Positions 44,726 to 47,267 of a DNA stretch of 47,267 nucleotides are shown piece after piece (position 1 is the first letter of the stretch; every line of letters starts with the position of its first letter). The translations under genes were made by a program, and so were the position numbers. The notes beneath the pieces were generated by a model. It had not been told where the DNA came from and searched no databases. It was given only the letters and a program-made list of their open reading frames with translations. The stretch comes from an uncultured Verrucomicrobiota bacterium (lineage in GTDB: Bacteria; Verrucomicrobiota; Verrucomicrobiia; Limisphaerales; UBA9464): NCBI GenBank assembly GCA_903907925.1, contig CAIVQB010000069.1, forward strand, positions 1 through 47,267, written 5' to 3'.

Positions 44726-45802
44726 ATGAATGTTCGCAAGCTGTTCCTCTCTGCGCATCTCGTGGTCGGATTGTTGTCGGCCGTGATGCTGCTGGTTTCC
44801 AGTTCGACCGGCGGTGTGCTGGCCTTTGAAAAGGAACTCCACGTTGCGCTGAACCGAAAGCTCATGCGAGTGCCACCGCAGGGCGAGCGACTCGCGTTGG
44901 GCGCCCTGGTCGGGAAACTCGAACGTACCCGCCCGGAGGAATACGTCACGGCTCTCGCTCCCTCACCGGCCGGTGATGGAGCCACGCTCGTCACCCTGCG
45001 TCACCGTCAGTCGGACAAACGGAGCAGTTATTTTGTGGACCCTTTCACGGCCGAAATCCTGGGCCCTCAGGATTCCCGCAACACGTTCATGGAACAACTG
45101 CGCCAGTTTCACCGCACCCTGTGGCTCGGAGACGCCGGAAGGCTCGTCACGGCGTTGGGTGCCGGCTCGTTGATCGTCCTGTCGTTGACGGGCGTCGCCC
45201 TTTGGTGGCGCCAAAAACTTTTCAAACTCAACGGCTCTTCGTCGGGCCGCCGTCGCAACTTTGAAATCCACAATGTCCTCGGAATCTACGCATCTGTTTC
45301 CATGTTGATCTTCGCCCTCACCGGTCTCGGCGTTTACTGGGAGAGGGATGCAGGCCGGTGGGTGAACCGGTGGCTGGGCCGGACGGAAGCGGTCGCGGAC
45401 AAACCCGTTCCGCCCGCCCCGAATGCAGTTCCATTGAGCGTTGAGCAGGTTGAAACGATCGCGTTGCGGGCCGCGCCGGGCGCGAAGGTCATGTTCATCG
45501 ATGGAATTGGCGGGTTGCGAAGCCCTATCAAAGTGCGCCTGCGTTACACGGAAGACCGTTCCCCGACGCGGCAAACGGCGCTGGTGCTCGATCCCACGAC
45601 GGGGAATGTGCTGTTGTCCGAGGGGCCAACCTTCAAATTGTGGAATCAGCAACTCCACACCGGTGAAATCCTCGGCTGGCCCACCCGCATCCTTTCACTC
45701 CTTGCCGCGTTGTCGTTGCCCATCCTGGCCCTCACCGGACCACTCATCTGGTGGGGACGGACCCGAAGGAGGAATGCGGCAGCGCCAGTGGAGTCTCCTT
45801 GA
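44726..45802 (+). CDS. PepSY-associated transmembrane protein
   Basis: 358 residues from ATG 44726 (a TTG at 44654 would add a non-membrane leader). Four hydrophobic segments: near residues 9-34 (SAHLVVGLLSAVMLLVSSSTGGVLAFE), about 140-160 (LVTALGAGSLIVLSLTGVALWW), about 190-210 and about 325-350 (LLAALSLPILALTGPLIWW). The first helix HLVVGLL and HRTLWLG plus HNVLGIYAS motifs are typical of the PepSY-TM (DUF182/PiuB) family, linked to iron-siderophore reduction or uptake. No TonB receptor is next to it. Its stop overlaps the next frame. Confidence 0.85.
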   Translation: MNVRKLFLSAHLVVGLLSAVMLLVSSSTGGVLAFEKELHVALNRKLMRVPPQGERLALGALVGKLERTRPEEYVTALAPSPAGDGATLVTLRHRQSDKRSSYFVDPFTAEILGPQDSRNTFMEQLRQFHRTLWLGDAGRLVTALGAGSLIVLSLTGVALWWRQKLFKLNGSSSGRRRNFEIHNVLGIYASVSMLIFALTGLGVYWERDAGRWVNRWLGRTEAVADKPVPPAPNAVPLSVEQVETIALRAAPGAKVMFIDGIGGLRSPIKVRLRYTEDRSPTRQTALVLDPTTGNVLLSEGPTFKLWNQQLHTGEILGWPTRILSLLAALSLPILALTGPLIWWGRTRRRNAAAPVESP

Positions 45803-46056
45803 AACAATTCAATTCCATCTCGCCCATCGGCAGCGGCGACGCGAGCGCCGTGCCTGTCAAAACCATCGAATCGGCGGTCGATTTTTACACGACCGTTCTC
45901 GGGTTTTTGCTGATTTCGAAGGATCAAACGTCCGCAGTCCTCAAGCGTGACGAGGTTCAAATCCGGTTGATCGCCAAAGCCGATCACGATCCGGCGCAAG
46001 CGGGCGCATTCTACCTGGACGTCGTCGACCTCGAAGCCCTGCGCGATGAACATTAG
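45799..46056 (+). pseudogene. Truncated VOC/glyoxalase-family gene
   Basis: About 85 residues if the TTG at 45799, overlapping the PepSY stop, is used. The N-terminal VOC module is clear (AVPVKTIESAVDFYTTVLGFLLISKDQTSAVLKRDEVQIRLI ... AGAFYLDVVDLEALRDEH), but the frame stops at 46054 just where the second beta-alpha-beta unit should continue. No continuation is found in other frames in the next ~280 bases. So this is a 3'-truncated remnant rather than a normal ~120-130 residue protein. Confidence 0.65.
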
Positions 46057-46340
46057 GAACGGTGTCCAGATGTGCCCCAGACGATTGACCGCGACGTCAA
46101 AACCTTGACGGGCACGGCTCGATTTCGACTAAACGTCAGTAAGAATTTCACCAGGAGGGGCTCAGCCGGGCAAACCCATACCGCCCCTCATCGTCCTGAA
46201 CCCGGCACCCGCCCCTCAAGACCCGCTACAGAGTTCATCTTCCGAACCGCTTTGGGATGGATTTTCAGGAAAGTGCAATGGAACGTGCGGAGCGCTTGAT
46301 CGGCTCGGATCTATCGGATTTAATCTGGGTGGCTGACGCT

Positions 46341-47132
46341 CTAATTCAGTCGCACGCGGTAGTACCTGACCTTGTCGAGGCTCTGAGGGAGCGGAACCAC
46401 GGTGTCCGTGCCGGGTCCATCGCCGTTGACGGTCGTGATCTCCTGCCAGACATCACCAAAAGCATTGATCGTTTCGATGACGTAGGCGCGGCCTGCTTCT
46501 CCACGGAAGGCGATCGAGAAGGACTCCCCGTTGAAACCGATGAACGAGCACGGGGGAGTCAATCCGTTCGGCTTGAAGGTGACGGTCTGGCTGGCCTGCG
46601 CCGCTTCGAGGATGGCAGTGCCGGCCTGTTTGGCCACAACCACCACGGTGCCAGTACAGCATACGGCCAACTGATCATCCACGGAGATCGTCGCTGTCCC
46701 GCTGGCCACTGAGAAGGTCACCGACTGTCCGGAACTGGCACTAGCAACGAGGCGGATCGGGGTATTATCCGTGGTGCGGTCGGGAATCGGCGCGAAGGTC
46801 ACGGTTTGAGGCACCTTGGTCACATTGAACCGAACCGTCGCGGTAGCCTCGCGATAGAGGTCATTGCCCGCCTGGTGAGCGGTCACGGCGACGAGTCCCA
46901 CGCCGGACGGGAGCAGACTGAGGTTGCTCCCGTGAACCTCCGCAGGCCCGGTAACTGAAAACGTCACCGGGAGTTTGCTGCTCGTACTTGCGATCAACGG
47001 AATCGCCGAGGCGTTCCATTCGGTATCAGGCAACGCAGCAAAGGAAATCACCTGAGGTCCCTTCTCGAGTGGCGCAGTATAGAAATTCAGAGGCTTACTC
47101 AATGGATTATCAATACGCCCGCACTGACTCAT
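46341..47132 (-). CDS. MBG-repeat secreted-protein C-terminal part (5' end missing or truncated)
   Basis: 263 residues as an open frame from ATG 47132. Two MBG-type repeats are clear: PQVISFAALPDTEWNASAIPLIASTSS ... GVGLVAVTAHQAGNDLY and PQTVTFAPIPDRTTDNTPIRLVASASS ... TVVVVAKQAG. The C-terminal module (FSIAFRGEAGRAYVIETI ... VRYYRVRLN) resembles the end of the delta-60 protein at the left of the window. There is no signal peptide, and such repeats normally form the end of much larger exported proteins; an in-frame stop lies about 20 codons upstream. The gene therefore seems to be a broken 3' remnant, consistent with the composition change beyond ~47080. Confidence 0.7.
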   Translation of the reverse strand: MSQCGRIDNPLSKPLNFYTAPLEKGPQVISFAALPDTEWNASAIPLIASTSSKLPVTFSVTGPAEVHGSNLSLLPSGVGLVAVTAHQAGNDLYREATATVRFNVTKVPQTVTFAPIPDRTTDNTPIRLVASASSGQSVTFSVASGTATISVDDQLAVCCTGTVVVVAKQAGTAILEAAQASQTVTFKPNGLTPPCSFIGFNGESFSIAFRGEAGRAYVIETINAFGDVWQEITTVNGDGPGTDTVVPLPQSLDKVRYYRVRLN

Positions 47133-47246
47133 GCTGCGCGGCAGCTCAATCTCACCATTGATGAGATGGCAAGCTGGCTACCACAGGCTTTAGTGAAAGC
47201 CAATGCCGCTAGGATTGAGGGTCAGCACTTGGTCAATGTCGATTAA
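47091..47246 (+). other. Possible C-terminal fragment of an AT-richer plus-strand gene
   Basis: The plus-strand frame ending at TAA 47244-47246 reads QLNLTIDEMASWLPQALVKA followed by NAARIEGQHLVNVD, which looks protein-like, and GC content falls well below the rest of the window. The 5' boundary is unknown; the frame runs into the MBG gene's antisense strand, so the gene may be truncated at a junction near 47080. TAAGGA at the very end could be a ribosome-binding site for a gene beyond the window. No family was recognised. Confidence 0.3.
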
Positions 47247-47267
47247 GATTGGATATTCAGTTAAGGA

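Overview
The window looks like a chromosome fragment from a free-living member of the Verrucomicrobiota (PVC superphylum), probably near Limisphaerales/Pedosphaera. The grounds are a planctomycete-type cytochrome C/DUF1549/DUF1553 protein, a short pseudopilin with a late DGH motif, delta-60-repeat and MBG-type secreted proteins ending in a short YRL/YRV module, Tat-exported NHL and TIM-barrel proteins, and the gene order nusA-infB-rbfA-nrnA-truB-ribF. Base composition is high in G+C throughout except the methyltransferase gene (10491-11303) and the last ~190 bases. No taxonomy search could be run.

Layout. 1-11303: the tail of an unknown gene, a giant delta-60-repeat protein, a Tat-exported NHL propeller, an alpha/beta hydrolase, a YkgJ cysteine-cluster protein, a DUF3500 protein with an EF-hand membrane-anchored neighbour, and an isolated methyltransferase. 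11396-24058 (minus strand): one long urea module reading porin-urtA-urtB-urtC-urtD-urtE-small membrane protein-ureD-ureAB(fused)-ureC-ureF-ureG. 24785-28713 (minus): a Tat TIM-barrel protein, an RluD-type pseudouridine synthase, a small anchored protein, a ketopantoate reductase-family protein and an HU protein with its own terminator. 28838-35318 (plus): a Ser/Thr kinase coupled to a carbamoylputrescine-type amidase, a pseudopilin and the PSCyt/DUF1549/DUF1553 protein. 35490-42554 (plus): the translation/RNA operon. 42666-47267: an unknown protein, purK, a PepSY membrane protein, and an eroded right edge.

The most interesting part is the urea module. It has a good sigma-54 type promoter match (24183-24198), an upstream inverted repeat, and a ~114-nt leader with nested perfect stems. 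It pairs an outer-membrane porin with the high-affinity UrtABCDE importer and urease, so uptake and hydrolysis would be switched on together, most likely under nitrogen limitation. Urease gamma and beta are fused. No ureE is present, but UreG carries 12 histidines in its first 32 residues. Both the porin gene and ureAB contain a one-base frameshift in a run of G; these are either assembly errors or real decay, and this must be settled before the system is called functional.

Other non-coding signals: an intrinsic terminator in the leader of nusA, downstream of a possible promoter (possible attenuation); a perfect hairpin between urtA and urtB; a REP-like inverted repeat between ureD and ureAB; and a dispersed intergenic element built of degenerate 8-base units.
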